The notes: a model not told the origin generated them from the sequence alone. Counted from the first letter of the stretch, positions 36,092-45,202 are shown. The stretch: DNA of 64,000 nucleotides from Pseudomonas jinjuensis (GCF_900103845.1 NZ_FNIJ01000004.1:1-64000), one strand, 5' to 3'. Made by a program: numbers and translations.

Positions 36092-37297
36092 ATGTCCATT
36101 CCTGCCAGGCCGCAACGCCTCATTCCGCTGCTCGCCGCCCTGGTGGCCTTCGCGCCGCTGTCCATCGATACCTACCTGCCCAGCCTGCCGCTGATCGCCC
36201 GCGACCTTGGCGCGGGGGAGAGCGACGTGCAGATGACCATCAGCGTGTTCCTCGCCGGCCTGTGCCTGGGCATGCTGGGCTACGGCCCGCTGTCGGATCG
36301 TTTCGGCCGCCGTCGGTTGCTGCTTGGCGGGATCGTGCTGTACCTGCTGGCTTCCGTTGGCTGCAGCGTGGCCGACAGTTCCACCAGCCTGATCCTCTGG
36401 CGATTTGTCCAGGCACTGGGCGGGGCTGCCGCCGCCGTGCTGGCGCGGGCCATCGTCCGCGACCTGTTCCCCCTCGCCGAGGCGGCGCGGGTGCTGTCGC
36501 TGATGCATCTGGTGACCATGTTCGCCACGCTGGTGGCACCGCTGCTGGGCAGTCTGCTGGCGGACATCGCCGGGTGGCGGGCGATCTTCGCCGCACTGCT
36601 GGGGTTCGCCCTGGTCTGCCTGCTGGCGGTGACGCAGCACATCCCGGAAACGCACCCGGCGGACAGTCGCGGCCGCAGCGTGACGGATGCCTTCCGCGCC
36701 TACTGGACCATCGCCACCGACCCGCGCGCCATCGGTTACCTGCTGTGCATGGGCCTGTCGTTCGGCGGCATGTTCGCCTTCATCACCGCGTCGCCCTTCG
36801 TCTACATCGAGTTCTTCGGCGTATCGCCGCGAACCTACGCCTGGCTGTTCAGCATGAACATCGGCGGAATCATCGTGGTGACCTGGCTGAATGCGCGACT
36901 GGTCGGCCGGCTCGGGCCGCAGCGCATGCTTGGTATCGGTTCGCTGGTGGCGCTGCTCGCCGGGCTCGGACTGCTGCTCTGCGGCAGCAGCGGAGTCGGC
37001 GGCCTGCCGGCGATCGCCGGCTGCCTGCTGGCCTATGTCAGCGTGACCGGGCTGCTCGGCGCCAATTGCGTGGCCAGCCTGCTGGCGCTGTTCCCGCGTC
37101 AGGCGGGCACTGCGGCGGGCCTGGCGGTGGCGGGGCAGTTCGCCATGGGGGCTGGGCTCAGCGCGCTGGTCGGCGCCCTGGCGAACGGCACGCCGCTGCC
37201 GATGTGCGCGGTGGTGGGCAGCGCCGGGGTCGGCTGCTTCCTGGCCTTCCTCATGCTGCGGGCTGGGAACGCTCGCCAGCTTGCGGAGCCTGCCTGA
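36092..37297 (+). CDS. Bcr/CflA-type MFS drug/compound exporter
   Basis: This 401-aa, 12-helix proton antiporter has the N-terminal LLAALVAFAPLSIDTYLPSLPLIARDLGA and the motif A GPLSDRFGRRRLLLGGIVLYLLAS typical of the Bcr/CflA subgroup. RFVQALGGAAAAVLARAIVRDLF follows as the motif C-like helix. The gene lies between hpaA and the hydroxylase genes and has an HpaR-like palindrome in its leader. It may export toxic phenolic intermediates or share induction with the hpa pathway. Its C-terminal 47 bp overlap the convergent MFS gene. Confidence 0.88.
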   Translation: MSIPARPQRLIPLLAALVAFAPLSIDTYLPSLPLIARDLGAGESDVQMTISVFLAGLCLGMLGYGPLSDRFGRRRLLLGGIVLYLLASVGCSVADSSTSLILWRFVQALGGAAAAVLARAIVRDLFPLAEAARVLSLMHLVTMFATLVAPLLGSLLADIAGWRAIFAALLGFALVCLLAVTQHIPETHPADSRGRSVTDAFRAYWTIATDPRAIGYLLCMGLSFGGMFAFITASPFVYIEFFGVSPRTYAWLFSMNIGGIIVVTWLNARLVGRLGPQRMLGIGSLVALLAGLGLLLCGSSGVGGLPAIAGCLLAYVSVTGLLGANCVASLLALFPRQAGTAAGLAVAGQFAMGAGLSALVGALANGTPLPMCAVVGSAGVGCFLAFLMLRAGNARQLAEPA

Positions 37298-38495
37298 GGC
37301 GTAGCGACAGCCAGGCGCAATAGCCCAGCAGCAGGGCGCCGGCCAGCGCCATCGCCCAGGGCCCGCCGAAGCTCGCCGCGATCAGCCCGGCGAGCAGGCC
37401 GCCGATGGCGTCGAAGCCGAAGCGCGTCGAGGTGTAGAGCGACACCACCCGCCCGCGCAGTTCCTCCGGCGCCTGGCCCTGCAGGATGATGTTGGTGCCG
37501 ACGTTGCAGATCGTCACGCCGAACCCGAGCACGGCCATCGCCAGCAACGACAGCGGCAGGTTGCGGCTGGCAGCGAAGGCGAGCAGGGCGGCGGCGCTGG
37601 CGACGGCGGCCAGCAGGATGCTGCGGGGCAGGGCGCCGACGTTCTGCCGCGCGGCGAGGAACACCGAGGACAGCAGCGAGCCGAGCCCGGCGGCGCCCCA
37701 CAGCCAGCCGAGGGTCCGCGCGTCGCCGGCGAAGATGTCGCGGGCGAAGACCGGCAGCAGCACCGCGTAGCTGGATGCCGTCAGGTTCACCATCAGTACG
37801 CTGAGCATCATCACCCGCACGTTGGGCGTCTGCAGCGCGTAGTCCAACCCCTCGCGGAACACCCGTCCCATGCTGCCCCGGGCGCGGCTCGCCGGAGGCA
37901 GGCGTACCAGCAGCAGGCCGATGACCAGCGCCAGGTAGGACGCGGCATTCAGCGCGAAGCAGGTCGCCTCGCTGACCATCGCCAGCAGCAGCCCGGCCAG
38001 CGGCGGGCCGATGAAGCGCGAGCAGGTGAACAGCGTGGCGTTCAGCGCCAGCGCGTTGGGCAGGTCGTCGCGGTCGTCGACGAAGCGGCTCAGCAGCGAC
38101 TGGCGCAGCGGCGTGTCCACCGCATTCAGCACCCCCAGCAGCGCCGACATGGCGACGATCAGCGTCGGGCCGATCATCCCGCTGGCGGTCAGCCCGGCCA
38201 ATGTCAGCGCCTGCACCGCCAGCAGGCTCTGGGTGCCGACCAGCAGGCGCTTCTTGTCGTGACGATCGATCCAGGCGCCGGCGAGCGGGCCGACCAGCAG
38301 CTGCGGCAGGAGTGCGGCGAAGGTGGTCACGCCGAGCAGGGCGGCCGAGTCGGTGAGCCGGTAGACCAGCCAGGCGAGCGCCACCTGCTGGATCCAGGTG
38401 CCGAGGGTGGAAACGGCGTGCCCCAGGAAATACAGGCGGAAGTTGCGGTGACGGAGCGCGCGCAGCGAAGCGGGCCAGGTCCTGGACGTGGGCAT
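37251..38495 (-). CDS. MFS transporter (EntS/MFS_3-like exporter)
   Basis: This 414-aa, 12-helix transporter starts MPTSRTWPASLRALRHRNFRLYFLGHAVSTLGTWIQQVALAWLVYRLT, a signature of the MFS_3/EntS branch. The start at 38495 is preceded by AAGGAA; a more distal ATG at 38534 lacks a site. AWIDRHDKKRLLVGTQSLLAVQALTLA forms the motif A loop. The substrate is unknown. It is transcribed against the exporter at 36092 (47-bp 3' overlap) and divergently from the 4-HPA hydroxylase genes. Confidence 0.85.
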   Translation of the reverse strand: MPTSRTWPASLRALRHRNFRLYFLGHAVSTLGTWIQQVALAWLVYRLTDSAALLGVTTFAALLPQLLVGPLAGAWIDRHDKKRLLVGTQSLLAVQALTLAGLTASGMIGPTLIVAMSALLGVLNAVDTPLRQSLLSRFVDDRDDLPNALALNATLFTCSRFIGPPLAGLLLAMVSEATCFALNAASYLALVIGLLLVRLPPASRARGSMGRVFREGLDYALQTPNVRVMMLSVLMVNLTASSYAVLLPVFARDIFAGDARTLGWLWGAAGLGSLLSSVFLAARQNVGALPRSILLAAVASAAALLAFAASRNLPLSLLAMAVLGFGVTICNVGTNIILQGQAPEELRGRVVSLYTSTRFGFDAIGGLLAGLIAASFGGPWAMALAGALLLGYCAWLSLRLRQAPQAGERSQPAA

Positions 38496-38600
38496 GGGAT
38501 TCCTTGGGGCGGAGCAGGTCGGCGAACGGTTCATATATTAATCAGTTTCCCGGAGGAACCGATAGCATGCTTCGTATTCCGCCGGATTGAGCCTCTCCAG

Positions 38601-38619
38601 TTAAAAGTTAACAAGGAAA
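38601..38619. promoter_or_regulatory. Candidate HpaR-type operator region upstream of the hydroxylase genes
   Basis: TTAAAAGTTAACAAGGAAA contains TTAACAAGGAAA, which differs at one base from the degenerate operator copy at 34390-34401, overlapped by TTAA-AAG-TTAA. It lies about 185 bp upstream of the oxygenase start in the 308-bp divergent gap. Weaker than the other sites. Confidence 0.4.
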
Positions 38620-38803
38620 TGAATTTCTGCGAAAAGTGCAATCGAGCCTGTGGAAGTTGCATTCAGGGAGGCCGCGGCAGCGTCCCATAATCGCCCTGCC
38701 ACTCTCGCCACTTCACTCGAGAGCCCAGCCGGACAGGCCCGGATCGCAACGACGACCCGCTCGCCGCTCAGGCAATCAGTCAAAAACAATCAGGGCAGAT
38801 AAC

Positions 38804-39976
38804 ATGAAAAAGCCAAACCCGCTCCTCGAAGACCTGAAAGCCATCCTGCCGACCATCGCCGCCAATGCCGCCCGGGCGGAGAAGGACCGCATGGCGCCCG
38901 CCGAGAACATCGCCCTGCTCAAGGGCATCGGCATGCACCGCGCCTTCCAGCCGAAAGCCTACGGCGGCCTGGAAATCTCCCTGCCCGAGTTCGCCGATTG
39001 CGTCGTCGCCCTGGCTGGCGCCTGCGCAGGCACCGCCTGGGCCTTCAGCCTGCTGTGCACCCACAGTCACCAGATGGCGCTGTTCTCCAGACAGCTGCAG
39101 GACGACGTGTGGGGCACCAATCCCGACGCCACCGCCAGCAGCAGCATCGCGCCCTTCGGACGTGTCGAGGAGACCGAGGGCGGCGTGATCTTCAACGGCG
39201 AGATGGGCTGGAGCAGTGGCTGCGACCACGCCGAGTGGGCCATCGTCGGCTTCCGCCGCCAGGCTGGCGAGGGCGAACCGCCGGTGTATTCCTTCGCCGT
39301 GGTGCCGCGTTCCGACTACGAGATCCGCGACGACTGGTTCGTCTCGGGCATCCGCGCCAGCGGCACCAAGACCCTGATCCTCAAGGACGTGTTCATCCCG
39401 AACCACCGCATCGAAGCGGCCAAGGACATGATGGAGGGCCGCTCCGCCGGCTTCGGTCTGTATCCCGACAGCAAGATCTTCTACGCGCCGTACCGTCCGT
39501 ATTTCGCCAGTGGCTTCGCGGCGGTCAGCCTGGGCATCGCCGAGCGCATGCTCACCGTGTTCGCCGAGAAGACGAAGAACCGCGTGCGCGCCTACACCGG
39601 CGTCAATGTCGGCACCGCCACCCCGGCGCTGATGCGCCTGGCCGAGTCCACCCACCAGGTGGCGGCGGCCCGCGCCTTCCTCGAGAAGACCTGGGAAGAC
39701 CATGCCGAGCACGGACGGCAGAAGCGCTATCCGGATCGCCAGACCCTGGCCTTCTGGCGCACCAACCAGGCCTACGCGGTGAAGATGTGCATCCAGGCTG
39801 TCGACCGCCTGTTCGAGGCCGCGGGCGGCAGCGCCTGGTTCGAGAGCAACGAGTTGCAGCGCCTGTTCCGCGATTCGCACATGACCGGCGCCCACGCCTA
39901 CACCGACTACGACGTCTGCACGCAGATCCTCGGACGTGAGCTGATGGGGCTGGAACCGGACCCCAGCATGGTCTGA
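38804..39976 (+). CDS. 4-hydroxyphenylacetate 3-hydroxylase, oxygenase component (Acinetobacter C2 type)
   Basis: This 390-aa flavin-dependent oxygenase has the acyl-CoA-dehydrogenase fold (HpaH-C2/HsaA-like group D monooxygenases). Landmarks are HRAFQPKAYGGLEISLPEFADCVVALAGACAGTAWAFSLLCTHSHQMALFS, the middle beta-domain NGEMGWSSGCDHAEWAIVG, GIRASGTKTLILKDVFIPNHRI, and the C-terminal AAGGSAWFESNELQRLFRDSH. It uses reduced flavin from the partner reductase to make homoprotocatechuate. This family is unrelated to E. coli HpaB. The adjacent reductase at 40065 has the C1-type architecture that supports this call. Confidence 0.87.
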   Translation: MKKPNPLLEDLKAILPTIAANAARAEKDRMAPAENIALLKGIGMHRAFQPKAYGGLEISLPEFADCVVALAGACAGTAWAFSLLCTHSHQMALFSRQLQDDVWGTNPDATASSSIAPFGRVEETEGGVIFNGEMGWSSGCDHAEWAIVGFRRQAGEGEPPVYSFAVVPRSDYEIRDDWFVSGIRASGTKTLILKDVFIPNHRIEAAKDMMEGRSAGFGLYPDSKIFYAPYRPYFASGFAAVSLGIAERMLTVFAEKTKNRVRAYTGVNVGTATPALMRLAESTHQVAAARAFLEKTWEDHAEHGRQKRYPDRQTLAFWRTNQAYAVKMCIQAVDRLFEAAGGSAWFESNELQRLFRDSHMTGAHAYTDYDVCTQILGRELMGLEPDPSMV

Positions 39977-40064
39977 GAACCTGCCGCTACGGGAGGCCGC
40001 CGTTGCCTCCCTTGTCCCCAACAAGAGAGTCGCGCGCTCCCGCGGCGACTCCGGGAACCTGACA

Positions 40065-41000
40065 ATGACCACTCAAGCGTGCTTCGACCCACGCGACTTC
40101 CGTCGCGCGCTGGGCAACTTCGCCACCGGCGTCACCATCGTCACTGCCGCCAGCGCTTCCGGCGCCAAGGCCGGCGTGACGGCCAACAGTTTCAACTCCG
40201 TATCGCTGGACCCGCCGCTGATTCTCTGGAGCATCGACAAGCGCTCCAGCAGCTACGAGGTATTCCGCGAGGCCAGCCATTTCGCGGTGAACATCCTTGC
40301 CGCCGACCAGATCGACCTGTCCAATCACTTCGCCCGGCCTCGGGAAGACAAGTTCGCCGGCATCGATCACGAGATCGGCGAGGGCGGTGCGCCGCTGTTC
40401 GCCGACTGCGCGGCGCGCTTCCAGTGCGAGAAGTGGGAGATGGTGGATGGCGGCGACCACTGGATCATGCTCGGCAAGGTGGTTGCGTTCGACGATTTCG
40501 GCCGCTCGCCGCTGGTCTACCACCAGGGCGCCTACTCCATGGTCCTGCCCCATGCGCGGATGATCCGCAAGGAAGAAGGACAGAAGGCCTCCAGCGCCTT
40601 CCAGGGCCGCCTGCGCGACAACCTCTACTACCTGATGACCCAGTCGGTGCGCAGCTACCAGACGTCCTACCAGCCGCGCCAGCTTTCCGCCGGTCTACGC
40701 ACCAGCGAGGCGCGCATGCTGATGGTGCTGGAGAACGATTCCGGCCTGGACATGTGTGGCTTGCAGCGGGAAGTGGCGATGCCGCGCCACGAAATCGAGC
40801 AGGCGGTGGAGATCCTCCGCCGCAAGGACATGGTCACTGCCCAGGGTGACGGCTACGCCTTGACCGCGCTGGGCGAGGAACAGACCGAGGCGCTCTGGGG
40901 CATCGCCCAGGAGCAGCAGGACAAGGTTTTCGCGGACTTCAGCGCGGAACAGATCGAAACCTTCCGCACTGTCCTCAGGGCGGTCATAGCCGCCAACTGA
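40065..41000 (+). CDS. 4-hydroxyphenylacetate 3-hydroxylase, NADH:flavin reductase component (C1 type with MarR-like tail)
   Basis: This 311-aa protein has an N-terminal flavin-reductase domain (about 1-165), with FRRALGNFATGVTIVTA, GVTANSFNSVSLDPPLILWSIDK and FAVNILAADQIDLSNHFA. A C-terminal MarR-like helical winged domain (about 195-305) includes TSEARMLMVLENDSGLDMCGLQREVAMPRHEIEQAVEILRRKDMVTAQGDGYALTALGEEQ. In the Acinetobacter baumannii C1 reductase, a comparable tail is an autoinhibitory domain relieved by 4-hydroxyphenylacetate. The length matches that enzyme (315 aa). It is 88 bp downstream of the oxygenase gene and is followed by a good terminator. Confidence 0.9.
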   Translation: MTTQACFDPRDFRRALGNFATGVTIVTAASASGAKAGVTANSFNSVSLDPPLILWSIDKRSSSYEVFREASHFAVNILAADQIDLSNHFARPREDKFAGIDHEIGEGGAPLFADCAARFQCEKWEMVDGGDHWIMLGKVVAFDDFGRSPLVYHQGAYSMVLPHARMIRKEEGQKASSAFQGRLRDNLYYLMTQSVRSYQTSYQPRQLSAGLRTSEARMLMVLENDSGLDMCGLQREVAMPRHEIEQAVEILRRKDMVTAQGDGYALTALGEEQTEALWGIAQEQQDKVFADFSAEQIETFRTVLRAVIAAN

Positions 41001-41006
41001 TCGGAG

Positions 41007-41034
41007 AACGGCGCCTTTGGGCGCCGTTTCCTTT
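41007..41034 (+). terminator. Rho-independent terminator after the hydroxylase genes
   Basis: A 9-bp perfect stem AACGGCGCC / GGCGCCGTT with loop TTTG lies 6 nt after the reductase stop, followed by TCCTTTCG. Confidence 0.85.
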
Positions 41035-41120
41035 CGCTACGGATCATTTTCTCTTTCCCGAAATTTGCCGATTTCCCGTTTCAGAACCCTGCGCCGCACG
41101 GAATCGATCGGATTGATGCC

Positions 41121-41185
41121 TGCAGGAGCCAACTCGCTGGCTCCCGCAAGGTGGATTCATGGTTCCCACGCTCCCGCGTGGGAAC
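41121..41185. repeat. REP-like and GTTCCCACGC palindromic repeats
   Basis: TGCAGGAGCCAACTCGCTGGCTCCCGCA (41121-41148) is a degenerate REP palindrome. GTTCCCACGC-TCCC-GCGTGGGAAC (41162-41185) is a perfect 10-bp hairpin of a second intergenic repeat class. Further GCGGGCCATACCCGCGACC REP remnants follow up to 41225. Confidence 0.75.
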
Positions 41186-41230
41186 AGCGCAGGAGCGGGC
41201 CATACCCGCGACCGGGCGCGGGAACGGGGC

Positions 41231-42730
41231 TCAGTAGGTAATGCACACCGACTTGGTTTCGGTGAAACCCTCGATGGCCGCCCGGCCGAATTCGCGGCCG
41301 ATGCCGGATTGCTTGCAGCCGCCGAAGGGCAGGTTGGGGTCCACCGGGACGTGGTTGTTGACCCACAGGGTGCCGGCCTCGATGCGCGGGATCAGGTCCA
41401 TCACGCGGCCGAGGTCGTTGCTCCAGATGCTCGCGGTCAGGCCGTATTCGCTGTCGTTCAGCATCGCGACTGCATTGTCGATGTCGTCGAAGGGCAGTAC
41501 CGACAGCACCGGGCCGAAGATTTCCTCGCGGGCGGAGGTCATCGACTGGTTGACGTTAGCGAGCACGGTGGGCTGGACGAAGTAGCCCGGCAGGTCCGGG
41601 CGGCCGCCGCCGGTGCAGATCTGCGCGCCCTCGCTGCGGGCGATGTCCAGGTAGCGCAGCACGCTTTCCTGCTGCTTGCGCGAAACCACCGGGTTGATCT
41701 GGGCGTTCGGGTCCATGCCGGAGCCGATGCGCATTTCGGCGACCTGGGCGGCCAGCGCTTCGACGAATCGATCGTAGCGGCTGGAATGCACGTAGAAGCG
41801 CGAGGCCGCGGCGCACACCTGGCCCTGGTTGAGCAGGCCGCCACCGATGGCTCCGGCCACGGCTTTCTCGATATCGGCATCGGCGAGCACCAGCATGGGG
41901 TTCTTGCCGCCCAGTTCGAGGGTGAAGCGGGTCATGTTCTGCAGCGCGGCGGCGCCGACCTGCTTGCCCACCGCGGTGGAGCCGGTGAAGGACACCTTGT
42001 TCACCAGCGGATGGGAAACCAGCGCGTTGCCGGCCACCGAGCCCTTGCCCAGCAGCACGTTGAACACGCCCGCCGGCACCCCGGCTTCGATCGCCAGCTC
42101 GGCCAGGCGCAGGGCGGTCAGCGGGGTTTCGTCGGCCGGCTTGATGATGATGGTGCAGCCGCAGGCCAGCGCCGGCATGACCTTCCACAGCGCGATCATC
42201 ATCGGGAAGTTCCACGGCACGATGCCGGCGATGACTCCGGCCGGTTCGCGACGGGTATAGGCGTTGAAGCGCGCGTTGGCGGGCATGGGGATCGATACGT
42301 CGAGGGTCTGGCCTTCGATCTTGGTGGTCCAGCCGGCCATGTAGCGCATGTAGTTGACCGAGGCGCCGACTTCCACCGCGCGGGAAAGATGGATCGACTT
42401 GCCCTGGTTGAGGGTTTCCAGCTGCGCCAGTTCCTCGCCGTGCTGCTCCACCAGGTCGGCGAAGAGCAGCAGGATGCGTTCGCGCTCGGCCGGGGCCAGG
42501 CGGGCCCAGCCGGCGGACCTGAAGGCGCGGTGGGCGGACTGCACTATGGCCTCTACCTGCGCGAGGTCGGCCTGCAGGATGCGGGTCAGTACGCTGTCGT
42601 CGGCGGGGTTGCGGATCTCGCGGCTGGCGGCGATCTCCAGCGGGCGCTGCCGGCCGTCGATGAAGGACGCGTGGGTACGGGCGAGGAAGGCCTCGACGCT
42701 GGCGAGGGGTTGGATCAGGGAAGAGGTCAC
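41231..42730 (-). CDS. feaB: Phenylacetaldehyde / 4-hydroxyphenylacetaldehyde dehydrogenase (FeaB/TynD-like)
   Basis: This 499-aa NAD-dependent aldehyde dehydrogenase starts at a GTG 7 nt after AGGAGC; the long open upstream frame crosses a dispersed repeat and is not coding. Catalytic features are IVPWNFPMMIALWKVMPALACG (oxyanion Asn), LELGGKNPMLVLADADIEKAV (general base Glu) and LLNQGQVCAAASRFYVH (nucleophile Cys). Next to an APC permease and a FeaR-like regulator it fits oxidation of (hydroxy)phenylacetaldehyde, made from phenylethylamine or tyramine, to the acid fed into the hpa pathway. No amine oxidase gene is in the window. Confidence 0.83.
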   Translation of the reverse strand: MTSSLIQPLASVEAFLARTHASFIDGRQRPLEIAASREIRNPADDSVLTRILQADLAQVEAIVQSAHRAFRSAGWARLAPAERERILLLFADLVEQHGEELAQLETLNQGKSIHLSRAVEVGASVNYMRYMAGWTTKIEGQTLDVSIPMPANARFNAYTRREPAGVIAGIVPWNFPMMIALWKVMPALACGCTIIIKPADETPLTALRLAELAIEAGVPAGVFNVLLGKGSVAGNALVSHPLVNKVSFTGSTAVGKQVGAAALQNMTRFTLELGGKNPMLVLADADIEKAVAGAIGGGLLNQGQVCAAASRFYVHSSRYDRFVEALAAQVAEMRIGSGMDPNAQINPVVSRKQQESVLRYLDIARSEGAQICTGGGRPDLPGYFVQPTVLANVNQSMTSAREEIFGPVLSVLPFDDIDNAVAMLNDSEYGLTASIWSNDLGRVMDLIPRIEAGTLWVNNHVPVDPNLPFGGCKQSGIGREFGRAAIEGFTETKSVCITY

Positions 42731-43143
42731 GGGTGTGCTCCTGGGCGGTGAAACGGGTTCGCTGGCCGGATTGGCCTGGGGCCCAAGCTTATGAATGTCC
42801 CGCGGTTGCGGCTTGACTGTGCCTGACCAGAGCCCATGACCCAGGGTGCCGAGGATTTGTTGATAGCCCATGTAGGGTGGATCAGGCTCCATCGATTCAC
42901 CATGACCGCGCAGGCGGCCCCGCAATGGTGGATGGAAAGAGCCCCATCCACCCTGCATTTCCCCGCCCCCGCGTCGCGGGAAATGGAAACGATGCCGATG
43001 TCAGCCAGCAACAAGCCCCCCGGCAGCCACGGGCAAGAACCTCGCAGCCGGCGAGAGCAGAGTGGCGATCAGCGTTCGCCAGATCGCGCTTGCATGCCTA
43101 AGCCACAAGAAACGAAAACACCTGCTTAGAGGGGCCACCCAGG
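42731..43143. other. Divergent promoter region between feaB-like and APC permease genes
   Basis: This 413-bp gap holds the 85-bp dispersed repeat (42872-42956). Short reading frames at 42836-43129 overlap the repeat and lack coding character. The permease has AGGATG-type sequence close to its start (GGCCACCCAGG). No TTAAC-type operator is visible here. Confidence 0.5.
42872..42956. repeat. 85-bp dispersed palindromic repeat, copy 1
   Basis: The unit starts GTAGGGTGGAT and ends ATCCACCCTGC, with internal ACCAT/ATGGT arms around GCGGCCCCGC. It is about 85% identical by eye to the unit at 62665-62748. The outer arms are inverted, so the transcript would fold into a long hairpin. Confidence 0.8.
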
Positions 43144-44643
43144 ATGTCGATCAACAACAAGCTCACCGAGCACCTGAACCGCGGCACGGTCGGTTTTCCC
43201 ACCGCGCTCGCCAGCACCATCGGCCTGATCATGGCCAGCCCGGTCATCCTCACCGCGACCATGGGCTTCGGCATCGGCGGCAGCGCGTTCGCCCTCGCCA
43301 TGCTGATCGCCGCGGTGATGATGCTGGCGCAGTCGACGACCTTTGCCGAAGCCGCGTCGATCCTGCCTACTACCGGTTCGGTATACGACTACATCTCCTG
43401 TGGCATGGGCCGTTTCTTCGCCATCACCGGGACCATCTCGGCCTACCTGATCGTCCACGTCTTCGCCGGCACCGCCGAGACCATCCTCTCCGGCGTGATG
43501 GCGCTGGTGAACTTCGAGCATCTCAATACCCTCGCCGAATCGGCCGGCGGTTCCTGGCTGCTGGGCGTCGGCTTCGTGGTGGTGTTCGGCATCCTCAACG
43601 TGTTCGGCGTGAATGCCTTCGGCAAGGCCGAAGTGGTGCTGACCTTCGGCATGTGGACCACCCTGATGGCGTTCGGCGTGCTCGGCCTACTGGCTGCGCC
43701 GGCGGTGCAACTGGACGGCCTGTTCGGCGCATCCATGGTCGGCACCGACCTGACCACCATCCTCTCGCTGATCGGCATGGCGATGTTCATGTTCGTCGGC
43801 TGCGAGTTCGTCACCCCGCTGGCGCCCGACCTACGCCGCGCCTCGAAGGTGCTGCCGCGCGCGATGGCACTGGGACTGGCCGGTGTGGCGGGCTGCATGT
43901 TCATCTACGGCGCCGCGATGAAGCGCCAGGTGGAGAACGTCGTGCTGGATGCGGCCACCGGCGTGCACCTGCTGGATACGCCGATGGCCATCCCGCAATT
44001 CGCCGAGCAGGTGATGGGCGACATCGGCCCGGTCTGGCTGGGCATCGGCTTCCTCTTCGCCGGCGCCGCCACCATCAACACCCTGATGGCCGGCGTGCCG
44101 CGCATCATGTACGGCATGGCCGTGGATGGCGCCTTGCCGAAGGTCTTCACCTACCTGCATCCGCGCTTCAAGACGCCGGTGCTGTGCATCGCCGTCGCCG
44201 TGCTGATTCCCTGCCTGCACGCGCTGTACCTGGGCGGCAATACCGACCACATCATGAATCTCGTTCTGGCCGCGGTATGCGCCTGGAGCACCGCGTACCT
44301 GCTGGTCACCCTGTCGGTGGTGATCCTGCGCATCCGCCGTCCGGACCTGCCGAGGGCCTATCGTTCGCCCTGGTTCCCGCTGCCGCAGATCGTCTCCAGC
44401 GCCGGCATCCTGCTGGGCATGTGGTACATCACCCCGCCGGGGATGAACCCGGGCGACATCTACGTTCCGTTCGCCTGGATGCTCGGCGCCACCGCCGCCT
44501 ACGCGCTGTTCTGGACGCTGGTGGTGCAGAAGGTCAACCCGTTCCGCCCGGTGCCGGTGGAGGACGTGCTGGAGAAGGAGTTCCGCAACGAGCCGGGCAT
44601 CCATTCCAGCGAGTTCTTCGGCCATGTTTCGAAAGCTGTCTGA
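43144..44643 (+). CDS. APC family amino acid/amine permease
   Basis: This 499-aa inner-membrane transporter of the amino acid-polyamine-organocation superfamily has about 12 hydrophobic segments, beginning GTVGFPTALASTIGLIMASPVILTATMGFGIGGSAFALAMLIAAVMML. The conserved IMYGMAVDGALPKVFTYLHPRFKTPVLCIAV loop after helix 8 is present. By position, divergent from the aldehyde dehydrogenase and upstream of a FeaR-like regulator, it probably imports tyramine, phenylethylamine or an aromatic amino acid. Its 3' end overlaps the DUF3156 gene by 20 bp. Confidence 0.88.
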   Translation: MSINNKLTEHLNRGTVGFPTALASTIGLIMASPVILTATMGFGIGGSAFALAMLIAAVMMLAQSTTFAEAASILPTTGSVYDYISCGMGRFFAITGTISAYLIVHVFAGTAETILSGVMALVNFEHLNTLAESAGGSWLLGVGFVVVFGILNVFGVNAFGKAEVVLTFGMWTTLMAFGVLGLLAAPAVQLDGLFGASMVGTDLTTILSLIGMAMFMFVGCEFVTPLAPDLRRASKVLPRAMALGLAGVAGCMFIYGAAMKRQVENVVLDAATGVHLLDTPMAIPQFAEQVMGDIGPVWLGIGFLFAGAATINTLMAGVPRIMYGMAVDGALPKVFTYLHPRFKTPVLCIAVAVLIPCLHALYLGGNTDHIMNLVLAAVCAWSTAYLLVTLSVVILRIRRPDLPRAYRSPWFPLPQIVSSAGILLGMWYITPPGMNPGDIYVPFAWMLGATAAYALFWTLVVQKVNPFRPVPVEDVLEKEFRNEPGIHSSEFFGHVSKAV

Positions 44644-45202
44644 AACCTTCCGCAACGCGCCCTCCGGCTACCGGCCGGGGGCGACGCTGGCGCAGGTGCG
44701 GCGCAATCTCGCCGGAATGCGCTTCGACGAGCTGGAGCCGGCGCGCGGCCGCTTCAGCACCGTCGACGGCGAACTGGCGTTCGAAGTGCGCGAGCTGCCG
44801 CAGTCGCAGTTCCTCATGCATCTGGTGCTGAGCGAGTTCGTCCTGCAGGTGCCCGCTGCGCGGCAGGGCGAACTGCGCTTCGAGTGCGCCCACTCGGGAG
44901 CCCTGCGCCGGCGGGGCATCGTCTGCTGGCAGCGCGCCGGTGATCCGCTCGCGGGCGCCCGCATCATCGAACGGCTGATCGATTCCACCGAGTTGCGCGA
45001 GGTGCTGCTGCCGCTCGATTTCCGCCGCCTGACCCTGGAGCGCGGGAAGGGCGGCTGGACGGTGCGCCTGGAGCACATGGGCGCCAGCGAAGTGGTCAAC
45101 CGCATGCCCAGCTTCCGCCGCTACATCCGTCTGGACCGGGATCAGCGCTTCTACCTGCTCGCCACCCTGGCCCGCCTGCAACGCCTGCTCGGCGACGTCT
45201 GA
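44624..45202 (+). CDS. DUF3156 family protein
   Basis: This 192-aa soluble protein begins MFRKLSETFRNAPSGYRPGATLAQVRRNLAGMRFDELEPARG and ends RRYIRLDRDQRFYLLATLARLQRLL. I recognise it as the DUF3156-type companion often found after this kind of APC permease. No catalytic motif or signal peptide is visible. The 20-bp overlap with the permease gene implies translational coupling, and a role in uptake or amine metabolism is inferred from that. Function unknown. Confidence 0.75.
   Translation: MFRKLSETFRNAPSGYRPGATLAQVRRNLAGMRFDELEPARGRFSTVDGELAFEVRELPQSQFLMHLVLSEFVLQVPAARQGELRFECAHSGALRRRGIVCWQRAGDPLAGARIIERLIDSTELREVLLPLDFRRLTLERGKGGWTVRLEHMGASEVVNRMPSFRRYIRLDRDQRFYLLATLARLQRLLGDV

Noticed and set aside
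42731-42958. Upstream extension of the feaB-like reading frame
   Set aside because: It runs through the 85-bp dispersed repeat; a GTG with a well-placed AGGAGC site gives a normal-length dehydrogenase.
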